6,111 bases of DNA. It comes from Candidatus Poribacteria bacterium. GTDB lineage: Bacteria; Poribacteria; DTPJ01. The DNA lies in NCBI GenBank assembly GCA_011334435.1, contig DTPJ01000500.1, positions 1-6,111 of the forward strand, read 5' to 3'. Position numbers and translations under genes: made by a program. The number at the start of each line of letters is the position of its first letter. Within the stretch, counting starts at the first letter, position 1. Positions 5,881-6,111 of the stretch are shown here, piece by piece. The notes beneath the pieces are model-generated. The model did no database searches and had not been told where the DNA came from. It saw nothing but the letters and a program-made list of their open reading frames with translations.

Positions 5881-5924
5881 AAAAATAATAGTAAATGGTT
5901 AGGAATTTAGTTGAATTTTTCTGG

Positions 5925-5954
5925 TTGACAATTTAATTTTGCAAATGGTATATT
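5925..5954 (+). promoter_or_regulatory. Strong sigma70-type promoter for the gene starting at 6108
   Basis: A perfect -35 TTGACA (5925-5930) is followed after 18 bases by TATATT (5949-5954) with a TGG extension before it. TATAAT (5954-5959) just downstream is a better hexamer but would need a 23-base spacer. The start of transcription would be near 5961-5966. It lies 45 bases after the CARF gene, so the next gene is probably a separate transcription unit. Confidence 0.65.
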
Positions 5955-5960
5955 ATAATT

Positions 5961-6107
5961 CAATTATGTTTTACATCCCTTAGTAGTTAAATTACTCCAA
6001 CTGGGAGGGAACAGGTTAAATGATGTTGTGATGTTCAAATCGTTTGAGCATCAGGTTTGTGATCTGTATTTGTGAGTTAAAACTTAAACTATGAAAGGAG
6101 ATTTTTT
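5961..6107 (+). promoter_or_regulatory. Long structured 5' leader of unknown class
   Basis: About 145 bases separate the predicted start of transcription from ATG 6108, which is long for this compact region. An 11-pair hairpin with a TCG loop is formed by 6029-6039 and 6043-6053, with one G.U pair. Upstream, TCCCT (5976-5980) can pair with AGGGA (6006-6010), or CTCC (5995-5998) with GGAG (6004-6007). These choices exclude each other, as in a switching RNA. I compared it mentally with SAM, T-box, cobalamin, THF, preQ1, fluoride and c-di-GMP classes and found no convincing match. There is no T-run after the hairpin, so it is not a terminator as it stands. Confidence 0.4.
6031..6075 (+). CDS. 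Possible 14-residue leader peptide
   Basis: A mini-ORF reads MFKSFEHQVCDLYL and stops. Its ATG shares a base with the stop of an even smaller ATG ATG TTG TGA (6020-6031), which sits 11 bases after a GGGAGG sequence (6003-6008). It overlaps the leader hairpin, so ribosomes reading it would open the stem. Chance occurrence is likely at this length, and there is no homology to support it. Confidence 0.2.
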   Translation: MFKSFEHQVCDLYL

Positions 6108-6111
6108 ATGA
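6108..6111 (+). CDS. Start of a gene cut off by the window edge
   Basis: ATG at 6108-6110 follows a textbook ribosome site AAAGGAG (6094-6100) with a seven-base, T-rich spacer. A strong promoter lies upstream. Only the start codon and one further base are in the window, so nothing can be said about the product. Confidence 0.6.

Noticed and set aside
5878..5910. TGA readthrough or recoding at the end of the CARF gene
   Set aside because: Reading through gives only nine more codons before TAG, with no HEPN features, and TGA also ends tal normally.
5881..5924. Terminator after the CARF gene
   Set aside because: There are A- and T-runs but no GC-rich stem, so no terminator can be supported.
5997..6020. 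SAM-I or T-box riboswitch resemblance (GGGAGGGAAC)
   Set aside because: Only a few bases match. The conserved CTTATC/AGAG of SAM-I and the GGTACCGCG of T-box leaders are absent.
5881..6107. CRISPR array or leader next to the csx genes
   Set aside because: No repeated unit of 20-40 bases with spacers occurs in this segment or anywhere else in the window.

Overview
This 6.1-kb stretch of low-GC (AT-rich) bacterial DNA carries six genes or gene parts. Most genes have purine-rich Shine-Dalgarno sites, sigma70-type promoters and standard stop codons. A LamG-plus-GH32-like enzyme, an orphan MacB-type permease, central-metabolism genes and type III CRISPR ancillary genes together suggest an environmental or uncultivated bacterium. 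Lineages such as Poribacteria or Planctomycetes often carry LamG/glycosidase fusions, but nothing here fixes the phylum.

Layout. (1) Positions 1-1293, minus strand: the N-terminal 431 residues of a LamG domain joined to a GH32-like five-bladed propeller. The gene runs off the left edge. (2) Positions 1294-1632: a divergent AT-rich intergenic region with a promoter for the leftward gene, a weaker candidate for the rightward gene, and a diverged copy of a dispersed repeat. (3) Positions 1633-2877, plus: a MacB/FtsX-type ABC permease without its ATPase or adaptor. (4) Positions 2878-2993: a very good promoter (TTGAAA-N17-TGCTATAAT) with two inverted repeats around it. (5) Positions 2994-5880, plus: a tight four-gene run of tal (transaldolase), trpA (tryptophan synthase alpha), csx3 (cyclic-oligoadenylate ring nuclease, Crn3) and a csx2/TM1812-family CARF protein. 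Gaps are 5, 4 and 1 bases. (6) Positions 5881-6111: a strong promoter, a structured leader of about 145 bases with a hairpin and a possible mini-ORF, then the ATG of a new gene cut off by the window.

How the genes fit together. Transaldolase and TrpA share glyceraldehyde 3-phosphate, and transaldolase can supply erythrose 4-phosphate to the aromatic pathway, so tal-trpA makes metabolic sense even without trpB. Csx3 and Csx2-type CARF proteins belong to type III CRISPR signalling by cyclic oligoadenylate. Here they follow housekeeping genes with no cas effector or CRISPR array in view. The CARF protein stops where the family's usual HEPN RNase domain should begin, and its best-placed start codon is AUA. 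The CARF-only protein paired with a ring nuclease inside a metabolic operon is the most interesting part of the window.
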